From: Oscillospiraceae bacterium
Lineage (GTDB): Bacteria; Bacillota; Clostridia; Oscillospirales; Oscillospiraceae
Direction: 5' to 3'
DNA length: 64,000 nucleotides
NCBI GenBank assembly: GCA_902778275.1
Contig: CACYXE010000001.1
Span: 186,001-250,000, forward strand
Made by a program: the position numbers and the translations under genes. The notes beneath the pieces were generated by a model that had not been told where the DNA came from, made no database searches, and saw only the letters and a program-made list of their open reading frames with translations. This document shows positions 1 through 7,218 of this stretch, one piece after another; within the stretch, counting starts at the first letter, position 1, and each line of letters begins with the position of its first letter.

Positions 1-2
1 GG

Positions 3-434
3 CATCCGGCGATCGACTATGACGACGAAAATCTGCAAAACGCCATGGACCAAGTGACGGAATACTACCTCGAATACCACGCTAGGGTTTGCTGCGATTA
101 CTTTGACGGGACGGAATATCTGAAGGATCTGGCCTTCATGATCCAGGCGGAGCTGCAGGCCGGAGGGTTTGAGATCCCCCATTTGAAGCTGTTGGCCTGG
201 AACGCGGAGGGGGATTACGCCAAAGTCGACCTGCAGGGAGTGGAGCGTCCTATTGAGACGGAGCGTTGTTTCAAAGGACCTTGTACCGAGATCAGCGTAT
301 CTCTGAACGCAAATGCAGTCAGCCCGGCGGACAAGCTGGATGCGATCATTTCGGAAGCGGTGAAGGTGGCGGCCTTGATGCATCGTTTGGACTATACGGT
401 GTTCAAGAAGGAATGCTTCAATCTTGGTGAATGA
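3..434 (+). CDS. Hypothetical protein, 5'-partial at window edge
   Basis: The reading frame is open to the first bases of the window, so the gene begins upstream; an internal ATG at 45 is not needed as a start. The visible 143 residues form an acidic, mostly helical soluble protein with scattered cysteines (VCCDYF near the start, ERCFKGPC in the middle). There is no signal peptide or membrane segment. I do not recognise the family. It is followed by a 147-bp spacer holding only a small GGCAGC/GCTGCC inverted repeat at 483-503, so it may end an upstream operon. Confidence 0.6.
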   Translation, partial: HPAIDYDDENLQNAMDQVTEYYLEYHARVCCDYFDGTEYLKDLAFMIQAELQAGGFEIPHLKLLAWNAEGDYAKVDLQGVERPIETERCFKGPCTEISVSLNANAVSPADKLDAIISEAVKVAALMHRLDYTVFKKECFNLGE

Positions 435-581
435 GCCTTTTTGATCTTTTGCCGGGTTTTGTATGGTATAGCCCAGGATCTCGGCAGCCTTGGCAGAGCT
501 GCCGCCCTCGACGACTCTCCGTAAAACAACATATGGAAACAGAAAAAACATGGTGATCATTTCAGAAAGGATGAAAAGAAA

Positions 582-1514
582 ATGGCGACAGCGAATGAGG
601 AATTTGTAAAGAGATGGTACGGCAGCCCGACAGTGGGAAACTCAAATGTGATCTCGAGAAACTATCTGGACTCTCTGCTCATTGAGACAAGGTATATGAA
701 CTCCGGTACGCCGTCCACGGAATTTACGCTCTATGGGGAAACCTTTGCTTCGCCCATCATGTCAGCGGCCCTTTCGCATATCGATCATTTCATGTATGAA
801 GGTGCTGCTGACAGCCTGGTGCGCGGAGTAGTCGCCGCCAATGCGGCGTTCTGGTACGGCATGGCTCCCGATGAGGAAATCGAGCGCTTCGTGAGTGCGG
901 GGGCAAGGGTGATCGAAATCATCAAGCCCTTTGCCGACAGGGATAAAATCTATATGAAAATAGAGCATGCGGAAAAGTGCGGACTGCTGGCCGTGGGGAT
1001 CGATATCGACCATGTCTTCGCCAATGATGGGTCCCCGTGCATCTGTTTCGGCGAAGAGCTTCGCGCCTTAACAACGGCAGAATTGGCAGATATCTGCAGA
1101 GCATCAAAGCTGCCGGTCATCGCAAAGGGCGTTCTCAGCGCTTATGACGCGGAGGAAACTTTGAAAGCCGGCGTACAGGGTATGGCCCTTTCTCACCATC
1201 ATAACCGGATCGAATTTGCGGTTGCTCCGCTGCAGGTGCTGCCGGTCATTACCGAAATCGTAGAAGGAAGCATTCCTCTGTTTGTGGACTGCATGATACA
1301 AACCGGTATGGATGCCTTTAAAGCGCTTGCGTTGGGCGCAACGGCTGTGGGGATTGGTCGGCCGCTGATGACGGCGATCAAGAACGATCCCGAAAACGGC
1401 GTAAGAGATTACCTGCTGAAAGCCAACCAGGAGCTTGCCAAGGCAATGGCGTATACGGGGTGCACGGACTTGTCCAGGATAGATTCGAGTGTGATTCATT
1501 TCCGCGAACGGTAG
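582..1514 (+). CDS. FMN-dependent alpha-hydroxy-acid dehydrogenase family protein
   Basis: A TIM-barrel flavoprotein related to lactate and glycolate oxidases, which oxidise 2-hydroxy acids with FMN. Visible landmarks are the FMN-lysine strand PVIAKGVL, the active-site loop ALSHHHNR (canonical SNHGGR, catalytic histidine position kept) and the phosphate-binding end FKALALGATAVGIGRP. At 310 residues it is shorter than the usual 350-390. The canonical DGGVR segment reads DCMIQ, so a usual phosphate or substrate arginine is missing. Substrate specificity and even activity are therefore open. The ATG at 582 follows an AGAAAGGATG ribosome site. nagA starts 63 bases downstream on the same strand. 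Confidence 0.8.
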   Translation: MATANEEFVKRWYGSPTVGNSNVISRNYLDSLLIETRYMNSGTPSTEFTLYGETFASPIMSAALSHIDHFMYEGAADSLVRGVVAANAAFWYGMAPDEEIERFVSAGARVIEIIKPFADRDKIYMKIEHAEKCGLLAVGIDIDHVFANDGSPCICFGEELRALTTAELADICRASKLPVIAKGVLSAYDAEETLKAGVQGMALSHHHNRIEFAVAPLQVLPVITEIVEGSIPLFVDCMIQTGMDAFKALALGATAVGIGRPLMTAIKNDPENGVRDYLLKANQELAKAMAYTGCTDLSRIDSSVIHFRER

Positions 1515-1577
1515 ATCCCGCCCCGCCAGGCAAGACCGAGTGAATACCTGTGATTGGCGAGGGGAAAGGATTCGATT

Positions 1578-2720
1578 ATGCTGTTTTGTCACGCAAATGT
1601 GTTCACCCCGGATGGCTACGTTTACGGCGGCTTTCGGGTGGAGGACGGGCGCTTTACCGAGATTCTTCCCGGGCTAGACCGGGGAGACCTGGACCTGGGC
1701 GGCGCCAAGGTGCTGCCGGGCCTGGTGGATATCCATACCCACGGAAACTCCGGGGCGGACTTCTCAGACGGAAGTTTGGAAGGCCTGACCCTTATGGCCG
1801 GATATCTGGCCCAAAATGGTATCACCGGCTTTGCGCCTGCCTCCATGACCCTGCCCTATGAGAAGCTGGCCAAGGCTTTTGAGACGGCTGCGCGGCTGCG
1901 CCGTCAAAGCCCCACGGGCTGTGCCCGGATACAGGGCATCCACATGGAGGGGCCGTTCCTGGCTGAAAAGAAAAAAGGCGCCCAGAACGGCGATTATCTG
2001 CGCGGGCCGGATCATGCGGCTTTCCAGGCCCTGTATGAGAGCAGCGAAGGAATGATCCGGATCGTAGATATTGCGCCTGAACTGCCGGGAGCAATCGCTT
2101 TTATCGAAAAGGCAAAGGCCCTGTGTACGGTGTCTGTTGCCCATACGGATGCAGACTATGAACAGGCCGCCGCGGCCTTTGACGCCGGAGCTTCCCATCT
2201 GACGCATCTGTTCAACGCAATGTCGCCTATCCATCACCGCAGCCCCGGTGTGATCGGCGCGGCAAGCGAGCGGGACGGTGTGATCGCGGAACTCATCTGC
2301 GACGGACACCACATTCATCCCAGCGCCGTGCGCATGGCCTTCAAGCTGTTTCCCGGGCGGATCTGTCTCGTGTCGGACGCTTTGCGCTGCTGCGGGATGC
2401 CGGAAGGGGAATACGAGCTGGGCGGCCAGACTGTATATTTGAAAGCAGGGATCGCCAAGATGTCCGACGGGACCATAGCAGGTTCAGCCACGAATCTCTT
2501 TGACTGCATGCGAAATGCGATCCGCTTCGGGATCCCGGAGGAAGAGGCGATCCGTGCTGCGACGATCCTGCCGGCATGCCAGATCGGCGCGGCGGACAGC
2601 GTCGGCAGCATTGAGGCAGGGAAGTGTGCGGATTTTGTGGTTTGCGACCGGATGCTGAATCGAAAAGCAGTCTACATAGGGGGTACAAGAATCCAAGCTC
2701 GTGAAGATGAAAGTCCGTAA
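1578..2720 (+). CDS. nagA: N-acetylglucosamine-6-phosphate deacetylase
   Basis: Cytosolic amidohydrolase that removes acetate from GlcNAc-6-phosphate in amino-sugar and peptidoglycan recycling. Visible landmarks: PGLVDIHTHGNSGADF (metal-binding HxH near residue 58), IHMEGPF (metal-binding Glu), SVAHTDADYEQ, THLFNAMSPIHHRSPG, ELICDGHHIHP, and CLVSDALRCCGMPEG, whose Asp is the catalytic base. The start is taken at ATG 1578, with GGGGAAAGGA at 1561-1570 as ribosome site, rather than the in-frame TTG at 1554. The resulting 380 residues match the family length. It is probably cotranscribed with the upstream flavoenzyme and ends at a strong terminator. Confidence 0.93.
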   Translation: MLFCHANVFTPDGYVYGGFRVEDGRFTEILPGLDRGDLDLGGAKVLPGLVDIHTHGNSGADFSDGSLEGLTLMAGYLAQNGITGFAPASMTLPYEKLAKAFETAARLRRQSPTGCARIQGIHMEGPFLAEKKKGAQNGDYLRGPDHAAFQALYESSEGMIRIVDIAPELPGAIAFIEKAKALCTVSVAHTDADYEQAAAAFDAGASHLTHLFNAMSPIHHRSPGVIGAASERDGVIAELICDGHHIHPSAVRMAFKLFPGRICLVSDALRCCGMPEGEYELGGQTVYLKAGIAKMSDGTIAGSATNLFDCMRNAIRFGIPEEEAIRAATILPACQIGAADSVGSIEAGKCADFVVCDRMLNRKAVYIGGTRIQAREDESP

Positions 2721-2737
2721 TAAGTTTTCAACAGATA

Positions 2738-2782
2738 AAAAGACTCTGCTTCTGCCGTTACGGCAGGAACAGAGTCTTTTTT
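2738..2782. terminator. Bidirectional intrinsic terminator
   Basis: AGACTCTG and TCTGCCG arms pair with CGGCAGG and CAGAGTCT, flanked by A and T runs on both sides. It lies between convergent nagA and the radical-SAM gene and can serve both strands. Confidence 0.88.
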
Positions 2783-2798
2783 CATGATTCATATGTTT

Positions 2799-3941
2799 TT
2801 ACGGACATACCGCGAAGCCCTGTCCCCAGAGACAGCCGCCACAGGTCGGCGCAAGGGACCCGATGCAGTCCGTCTCGTTTTCTTCCAACAAGTCGCAGCC
2901 GCCGCAAAACAGACAGGGGGCATACTTGAATTCATGTACGCGTTGGCGAAAACAACGATAATCATCGCTGTTCCAGATCTCCCCGAGACTTTTTTCAAAG
3001 ATGTTCCCGAAGGCGTGGTGCCAGATCCTGCGTTTGTGATCACCCAGGTATGTATCCGCCGTGTGGAGCAGCCCCATGCAGGGAGAGACGTCCCCGTCCC
3101 AGCGGATGAAGCAGTGGCCTTCTTCGATGAAACGGCACCAGTTGGAGCGGCGGGTGACAGGCTTTCCCTTCCAGGAGAACAGCTCCGCCTCTTGAAGGCT
3201 CTCTTCATCAGGGAAAAGCAGATCCTTATAGCGTGTCGAGAATTTGAACATGGGGATCTGCGTCCCCATATCGAAGCCCTCAAAGCGCCAGGTATAGCCG
3301 ATCTTGTCGGTGACGGCCTTGATGGCTGCCACGTCGCACATGGGCCAGAGCGCCTGCTCAATATCCTCCGCGCGGTTGGGGATGATGTGGCTCAGGTTCA
3401 GATCGTCAGCTCCGAAATGTTCGGCAAATTCCCTGATACGGCGGAGGCTGGCGATATTGTCCCGCATGACGACAGCCGTCATGCCGAGACGGACATCCGA
3501 TCCCTGCCGGAGCTTATTGAAGGCCTCCAAATTTCCGAGAACCAGGCCAAAATCGCTGCCGATCTGGATCTTCCCATAATTCTCATACAGCTCGTCAATG
3601 GAGACCCAAATGCGAGAAACGCCCGCTTTCAGCAAGTCCCGGGCTTTCTCACGCGTCAGCAAGGTCCCGTTCGAAACAAGCTCAACTTTTTTCCCATGCG
3701 CTGCGGCAAGGGCCGCCATCTCAGCCAGGGCAGGATGAACGAGCGGTTCCCCCATGCCGCCGAAGAAGACCGTTTCGGTCTCTTTCAGTGCAGGATCATC
3801 CAATAAGCGCGCAAAGACCGCCGGATCGAGGTCCCCGAAGCGCTCGCCGAGCCAGCTGTGGCGGAAGCACATCTTGCATTTCAGGTTGCAGCGGGAGGAA
3901 ACTTCCACGTACAGTTTTTGAATCACATCTTCCATTTTCAC
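2799..3941 (-). CDS. Radical SAM/SPASM maturase of the tungsten aldehyde oxidoreductase
   Basis: Radical SAM enzyme with the CxxxCxxC cluster motif as CNLKCKMC (C18, C22, C25) and a C-terminal cysteine-rich SPASM region (SPCMG, CLFCGGC, CGGC) for auxiliary clusters. Proteins of this size and layout next to AOR-type genes are known as tungsten cofactor oxidoreductase radical SAM maturases (TIGR04317-like); their precise reaction is not settled. It is last in the minus-strand order AOR, MoaD-like, ThiF-like, radical SAM, 21 bases after the ThiF-like gene. That position strongly supports a role in AOR cofactor maturation. A different SPASM peptide-modifying role is possible, but no small precursor peptide is visible. 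Confidence 0.85.
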   Translation of the reverse strand: MKMEDVIQKLYVEVSSRCNLKCKMCFRHSWLGERFGDLDPAVFARLLDDPALKETETVFFGGMGEPLVHPALAEMAALAAAHGKKVELVSNGTLLTREKARDLLKAGVSRIWVSIDELYENYGKIQIGSDFGLVLGNLEAFNKLRQGSDVRLGMTAVVMRDNIASLRRIREFAEHFGADDLNLSHIIPNRAEDIEQALWPMCDVAAIKAVTDKIGYTWRFEGFDMGTQIPMFKFSTRYKDLLFPDEESLQEAELFSWKGKPVTRRSNWCRFIEEGHCFIRWDGDVSPCMGLLHTADTYLGDHKRRIWHHAFGNIFEKSLGEIWNSDDYRCFRQRVHEFKYAPCLFCGGCDLLEENETDCIGSLAPTCGGCLWGQGFAVCP

Positions 3942-3962
3942 CTCAAGCGTATGGTTATCAGA

Positions 3963-4628
3963 TCAGAATATACACTCCATTTCCATGTCCGAAAGGTCCG
4001 CCACATAGAGATGCCCGGTCTCCAGCGGCCGTCCTGTCAGAAGTCTGGTACAGAGCGCCACCTGCAAAGCGGCACAAAACGGAGGCGTGAAAGAGAGTGA
4101 GGCTTTACTGCGCAGACCGACTCCTTCAGGATAGATCCTGTCCAGGAGATCGTCACCCGGCAGGATGACAGCCGCCTGCGCGGTCCAGGCGCAGATCGCG
4201 CCATGGATCATTGGCACACCCTCCTCTGTGCATGCGTGGGCGAGAATACGGCGCGCCCGGATGTTATCCAGTGCGTCCAGTACGGCGTCGCAGCCCCGGA
4301 TCAGCTCCGCAGCGTTTTCTTCCGTCACGAATTCGGAAATCGGGATAAAACGGACGTCCGGATTCACCAGCGCGGCGCGCATGGCCGCCGCCTCTGCCTT
4401 GGACTCTCCCAGAATGGAAGGTGAGGAAAGAAGCTGGCGGTTCAGGTTCGAGGTTTCAAAAGTATCACCGTCGGCAGCGCGGATCGTCCCCACCCCGAGA
4501 CGCAGCAGCATCTCGATGAGATAGCCCCCGAGGCCGCCGCAGCCTGCTACGAATACAGTTTTTGTGCGTAAAATGGTGCATTCCTGCTCGGTCAGGGCTC
4601 CAAGGTTTCGGATATATCTCTCGTCCAT
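3963..4628 (-). CDS. ThiF/MoeB/HesA-family adenylyltransferase
   Basis: E1-like enzyme that adenylates the C-terminal glycine of a ubiquitin-like sulfur carrier. A Rossmann nucleotide loop VFVAGCGGLGG (residues 26-35) is followed by ADGDTFETSNLNRQLL, the conserved acid and arginine region of the family. At 221 residues it is compact and shows no C-terminal CxxC zinc pair. Its partner is almost certainly the MoaD-like protein whose gene ends two bases upstream. It likely supplies sulfur activation for the dithiolene of the tungstopterin used by AOR. It could instead be a generic MoeB, but the operon argues for dedicated use. Confidence 0.88.
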   Translation of the reverse strand: MDERYIRNLGALTEQECTILRTKTVFVAGCGGLGGYLIEMLLRLGVGTIRAADGDTFETSNLNRQLLSSPSILGESKAEAAAMRAALVNPDVRFIPISEFVTEENAAELIRGCDAVLDALDNIRARRILAHACTEEGVPMIHGAICAWTAQAAVILPGDDLLDRIYPEGVGLRSKASLSFTPPFCAALQVALCTRLLTGRPLETGHLYVADLSDMEMECIF

Positions 4629-4630
4629 GT

Positions 4631-4852
4631 TCAGCCGCCTCCCACCGGCGGGAAAAGGGAGATGACGTCGCCGTCCTTCACGGGATCTTCAGGCTTGGAG
4701 TGGAATCCGTTGATGAGGAGGATCGCGACCTCTTCGGGCTTGATCTCACAGAGACGGAGGATGTCCCCGGCGACAGCGGCTTTTTCCGCGTCGACTTGCA
4801 TGACTTTTCCCCGGCCGTCACGCAATGTTGCAAAAAAGCGTACTTCGATCAT
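4631..4852 (-). CDS. MoaD/ThiS-like sulfur carrier protein
   Basis: A 73-residue beta-grasp protein ending FPPVGGG. The terminal Gly-Gly is the site adenylated and thiocarboxylated in MoaD and ThiS. The N-terminal strand IEVRFFATLRDGRG and late GDVISLFPP are typical of MoaD. It lies two bases from the ThiF-like activating enzyme and just downstream of AOR, past an attenuator-like hairpin. Its likely role is sulfur donation in tungstopterin synthesis or AOR maturation. A moaE gene is absent from the window, so the house-keeping MoaD/MoaE pair may be elsewhere. Confidence 0.87.
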   Translation of the reverse strand: MIEVRFFATLRDGRGKVMQVDAEKAAVAGDILRLCEIKPEEVAILLINGFHSKPEDPVKDGDVISLFPPVGGG

Positions 4853-4877
4853 GAAATCACTTCCTTAGATATTCAAA

Positions 4878-4904
4878 AAGGGAGAGGCGGGCAGCCTCTC
4901 CCTT
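4878..4904 (-). terminator. Hairpin after AOR, terminator or attenuator
   Basis: On the minus strand AAGGGAGAGGC and GCCTCTCCCTT form an 11-bp stem with a 5-base loop followed by a T run. It sits between AOR and the MoaD-like gene, so it probably lowers expression of the maturation genes relative to the abundant enzyme. Confidence 0.75.
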
Positions 4905-4917
4905 ATTGCGTATTATC

Positions 4918-6735
4918 TTACTTTCCGACACACTCGTCAAGGCCCAGCTTCTTCAAAGTCTCGTCGGTGGGGAAGGCGTTGACCCAGCCGCGGGCTTCAT
5001 AGTACTGCGGCAGGGTGATATCGAGCTTGCTGACCATGCCCTTGGAAGGACCGTTGGAAATGGGCTCGGTCAGCAGGCGCTTGGGCAGGCGGTCATCCTC
5101 CGGCTTCATACCGGCGGCCTTGTTGAACATACGCTCGATGTTGAAGATGCGATCACCAACCTCCAGAAGCTCCTCCGGCGTATAGTTCGTGCCGGTGGCG
5201 GCATTGAGCAGGGAAGCATACTCGGGAGCGCCCAGAGCAAAGGAGGTGAACAGGCAGTTGCCCATGGAGTCGATAACAGCGGTCAAATCCTGGAAGGTCT
5301 TGGCCCAACCGGCTTTCTCTTCGGTCAGGGTGCGGTCCAGCTGGGCCGGAATACCGAGAACTTCGGGGGCGATCATATAGCCGCGGACGTGAGCAGCGCC
5401 GCAGTTGGCGGTGGCATAGTTGATGCCGATACCCTGAATGGCACGGGCGTCATAGGCGGGGATCTCCTGCTTTTTGACGCTCATGGAGAACTCGGGGTGA
5501 CCATAGGCCTCGCACAGACGGGCGGAGCCGGAGCTCATGAGCCATTCCAGCTCGGTCTGAGGATCGCCCATACGCTTGGTCCATTCGGTCAGTGCTTTCT
5601 TGCTGCCCCACTCCAGAGGAACGCCGCCGCAGTCCTCCTCCTTGATGTAGCCGCGCTGGTAAAGCTCCATGGCAGCGGCAATGGTGCAGGGCACGCCGAT
5701 GGCGTCCAAGCCGTACTCGTTGCAGAGACGGTTGGCCTCGTCGATGGTGTAGAGATCGTCGTTGCCGCAGTCGCTGCCGTAAGCCCACAGAGGCTCATAC
5801 TCGGGGCCGCCGACGATCTTGTCGTCATGCTTGATAATACGGCCGCAGGCGATGGGGCAGTGGTAGCAGGCGCCGGGCTTGACCAGATACTTCTCTGCCA
5901 GAGTCTCGCCGGAGAACTCGTCGGCGGTGGGGCAATAGCTCTCCTGCCAGTTCTTGGTGGGCAGGGCGCCGATGCCGTTGATGACGTTGACCAGGGAAGC
6001 GGTGCCCAGGGCGCGCAGACCTTCGCCGGTGAGGGGATTGGCGGTCATGATCTTCAGGCAGTTCTTGTTGGCCTCCTTCAGAGCTTCCACATCGGCGATG
6101 ACGTCCAGCTGCTTGCGGGTGGCGGTGACCACGATGGCCTTGAGCTTTTTGCTGCCCATGACGGCTCCGGTGCCGGAACGGCCGGCAGCGCGGTCCTTGT
6201 CGTTCATAACGGCGGCCAGCAGCACCTGCTTTTCACCGGCAGGGCCGATGTTCAGCACGGAACAGTTGGCGCCGTGTTTCTCCTTCAGCTTGTCGTCCAT
6301 CTCTTCACTCAGAACGCCCAGATACTCTCTGGCGTCCAGGATCTCGATCTTGTCGTCCTCGATGTTCAGGTAGCACCAGTCAGGGGCCTGGCCTTCGACG
6401 ATCAGCGCATCCCAGCCGGCGAACTTGAGCTTGGCGCCCCAGATGCCGCCGGAGTTGGCGCAGGCGATCATGCCGGTCAGAGGAGACTTGGTGACGACCA
6501 TGTAACGGCCGGAGGACGGGGAATTGGAGCCGGTCATGGGGCCAGTGATGTAAACGAGCTTGTTGTCCGGGGACAGGGGATCGACTGCGGCAACACCCTC
6601 ATCATAGAGGATCTTGGTGCCCAGACCACGGCCGCCGATGAACTTCTGGGCGACCTTCAGGTCCAGCGGTTCCGCTTTGATCTCGCCGGTGGTGAGATTG
6701 ATGCGGGCGATTTTTTCGTAGTATGCGCAGCTCAT
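4918..6735 (-). CDS. aor: Tungsten-containing aldehyde:ferredoxin oxidoreductase
   Basis: Cytosolic tungstopterin/[4Fe-4S] enzyme that oxidises aldehydes to acids and passes electrons to ferredoxin. The 605-residue length is standard for AOR. Cluster ligands are visible as C290-x2-C293-x3-C297 (CYHCPIAC) and C494 (SMGNCLF), the same pattern as in characterised archaeal AOR. The N-terminal domain carries FIGGRGLGTKILYDE and TGPMTGSNSPSSGRY, typical pterin-domain motifs. The ATG follows an AGGAGGT ribosome site six bases away and a good promoter at 6796-6824. Downstream genes encode the MoaD-like, ThiF-like and radical-SAM accessory proteins. The aldehyde specificity cannot be read from sequence. 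Confidence 0.95.
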   Translation of the reverse strand: MSCAYYEKIARINLTTGEIKAEPLDLKVAQKFIGGRGLGTKILYDEGVAAVDPLSPDNKLVYITGPMTGSNSPSSGRYMVVTKSPLTGMIACANSGGIWGAKLKFAGWDALIVEGQAPDWCYLNIEDDKIEILDAREYLGVLSEEMDDKLKEKHGANCSVLNIGPAGEKQVLLAAVMNDKDRAAGRSGTGAVMGSKKLKAIVVTATRKQLDVIADVEALKEANKNCLKIMTANPLTGEGLRALGTASLVNVINGIGALPTKNWQESYCPTADEFSGETLAEKYLVKPGACYHCPIACGRIIKHDDKIVGGPEYEPLWAYGSDCGNDDLYTIDEANRLCNEYGLDAIGVPCTIAAAMELYQRGYIKEEDCGGVPLEWGSKKALTEWTKRMGDPQTELEWLMSSGSARLCEAYGHPEFSMSVKKQEIPAYDARAIQGIGINYATANCGAAHVRGYMIAPEVLGIPAQLDRTLTEEKAGWAKTFQDLTAVIDSMGNCLFTSFALGAPEYASLLNAATGTNYTPEELLEVGDRIFNIERMFNKAAGMKPEDDRLPKRLLTEPISNGPSKGMVSKLDITLPQYYEARGWVNAFPTDETLKKLGLDECVGK

Positions 6736-6795
6736 GTGTATACCTCCTGAGTTTAGAAAGAATGAAATACAGTCTATTCAGATTTGCCTGATCAT

Positions 6796-6824
6796 ATTAT
6801 ATTTTATGCTTTTTTCCCCCACAA
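6796..6824 (-). promoter_or_regulatory. Promoter of the AOR operon
   Basis: Minus-strand TTGTGG (6824-6819), a 17-bp spacer and TATAAT (6801-6796) lie about 60 bases before the AOR start. The -10 is a perfect consensus; the -35 is weak, which fits a promoter needing an activator. The nearest ACGAAA-type site ends 20 bases beyond the -35. Confidence 0.72.
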
Positions 6825-6844
6825 GCTTTTGGGAGGATTTCCGT

Positions 6845-6870
6845 GTGAACTGATACGAAATGATATGATT
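6845..6870. promoter_or_regulatory. Operator-like site A, hexamers phased at 10 bp
   Basis: Three hexamers begin at 6845 (GTGAAC), 6855 (ACGAAA) and 6865 (ATGATT), exactly 10 bp apart. The same arrangement recurs at site B (6899) and, inverted, upstream of tupA (14020-14045). It lies 20 bp upstream of the AOR -35, pointing away from AOR. It is probably bound by the HTH regulator encoded at 7219. Confidence 0.6.
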
Positions 6871-6898
6871 CACATAATAGCCCCGCGTTTTTATGTGC

Positions 6899-6924
6899 GC
6901 GAAATGATACGAAACAGCATGAAA
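6899..6924. promoter_or_regulatory. Operator-like site B, hexamers phased at 10 bp
   Basis: GCGAAA at 6899, ACGAAA at 6909 and ATGAAA at 6919 repeat at an exact 10-bp step, about one helical turn. The centre of site B is 54 bp from that of site A, roughly five turns. It lies between the divergent AOR and regulator promoters. Confidence 0.65.
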
Positions 6925-6952
6925 ATGGATAAAGCTTCAGGGCGCCGAAGGC

Positions 6953-6981
6953 TTGTATCATGCGTTTAAAATCGTTATAAT
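6953..6981 (+). promoter_or_regulatory. Promoter of the regulator-moeA operon
   Basis: TTGTAT (6953-6958), a 17-bp spacer and TATAAT (6976-6981). If used, the transcript starts near 6988 and carries the whole hairpin island as its 5' UTR. The -10 lies inside the left copy of the 12-bp direct repeat. Confidence 0.6.
6970..6981. repeat. 12-bp direct repeat, left copy
   Basis: AATCGTTATAAT, identical to 7173-7184. The two copies bracket the hairpin island like a target-site duplication. This copy contains the -10 hexamer. Confidence 0.8.
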
Positions 6982-6993
6982 GATTATCGGAAG

Positions 6994-7165
6994 GCGAAAT
7001 CAATCGAGGCTTCGATTGATTTCGCTGCCAAACCTGTCGTTTGGCAGCGAATGATTCTTATAAATCATTCGCCCGATGCTCATTGCAATGCTTATATGGC
7101 AAAACAGCTGGGCTGTTTTGCTGCGCAGCAAAGCTGCGCGGCGAAAAGCTTTTTGGCTTTTCGCC
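6994..7165. repeat. Island of six perfect hairpins
   Basis: Consecutive perfect stem-loops: 6994-7025 (14-bp stem, 4-base loop), 7021-7051 (13 bp, 5), 7047-7072 (10 bp, 6), 7099-7121 (10 bp, 3), 7123-7139 (7 bp, 3) and 7140-7165 (10 bp, 6). There is also a loopless palindrome CATTGCAATG at 7081-7090. Neighbouring stems share GCGAA/TTCGC edges, and TTTGCTGCGCAGCAAA at 7117-7132 offers an alternative fold. The outer ends are inverted (GGCGAAA and TTTCGCC). The stems differ in sequence, so this is not a simple tandem repeat. It contains no credible gene and lies in the regulator's 5' UTR. Confidence 0.9.
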
Positions 7166-7172
7166 ATCATAT

Positions 7173-7184
7173 AATCGTTATAAT
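7173..7184. repeat. 12-bp direct repeat, right copy
   Basis: AATCGTTATAAT, second copy, 203 bp from the first. It lies just outside the right end of the hairpin island and 35 bp before the regulator start. Confidence 0.8.
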
Positions 7185-7218
7185 ACTGTTGCAAGTCAGA
7201 GAGAAAGGCGGCGGCTGC

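Noticed and set aside
4906-6750. Very long open frame antisense to AOR (614 codons)
   Set aside because: It mirrors the AOR codon pattern on the other strand, is rich in Gly/Ala/Val/Asp without any family motif, and has no ribosome site. AOR itself is certain.
7051-7218. N-terminal extension of the regulator through the hairpin island
   Set aside because: The extra 56 residues are encoded by the palindromes and do not look like protein; ATG 7219 has a ribosome site directly before the HTH.
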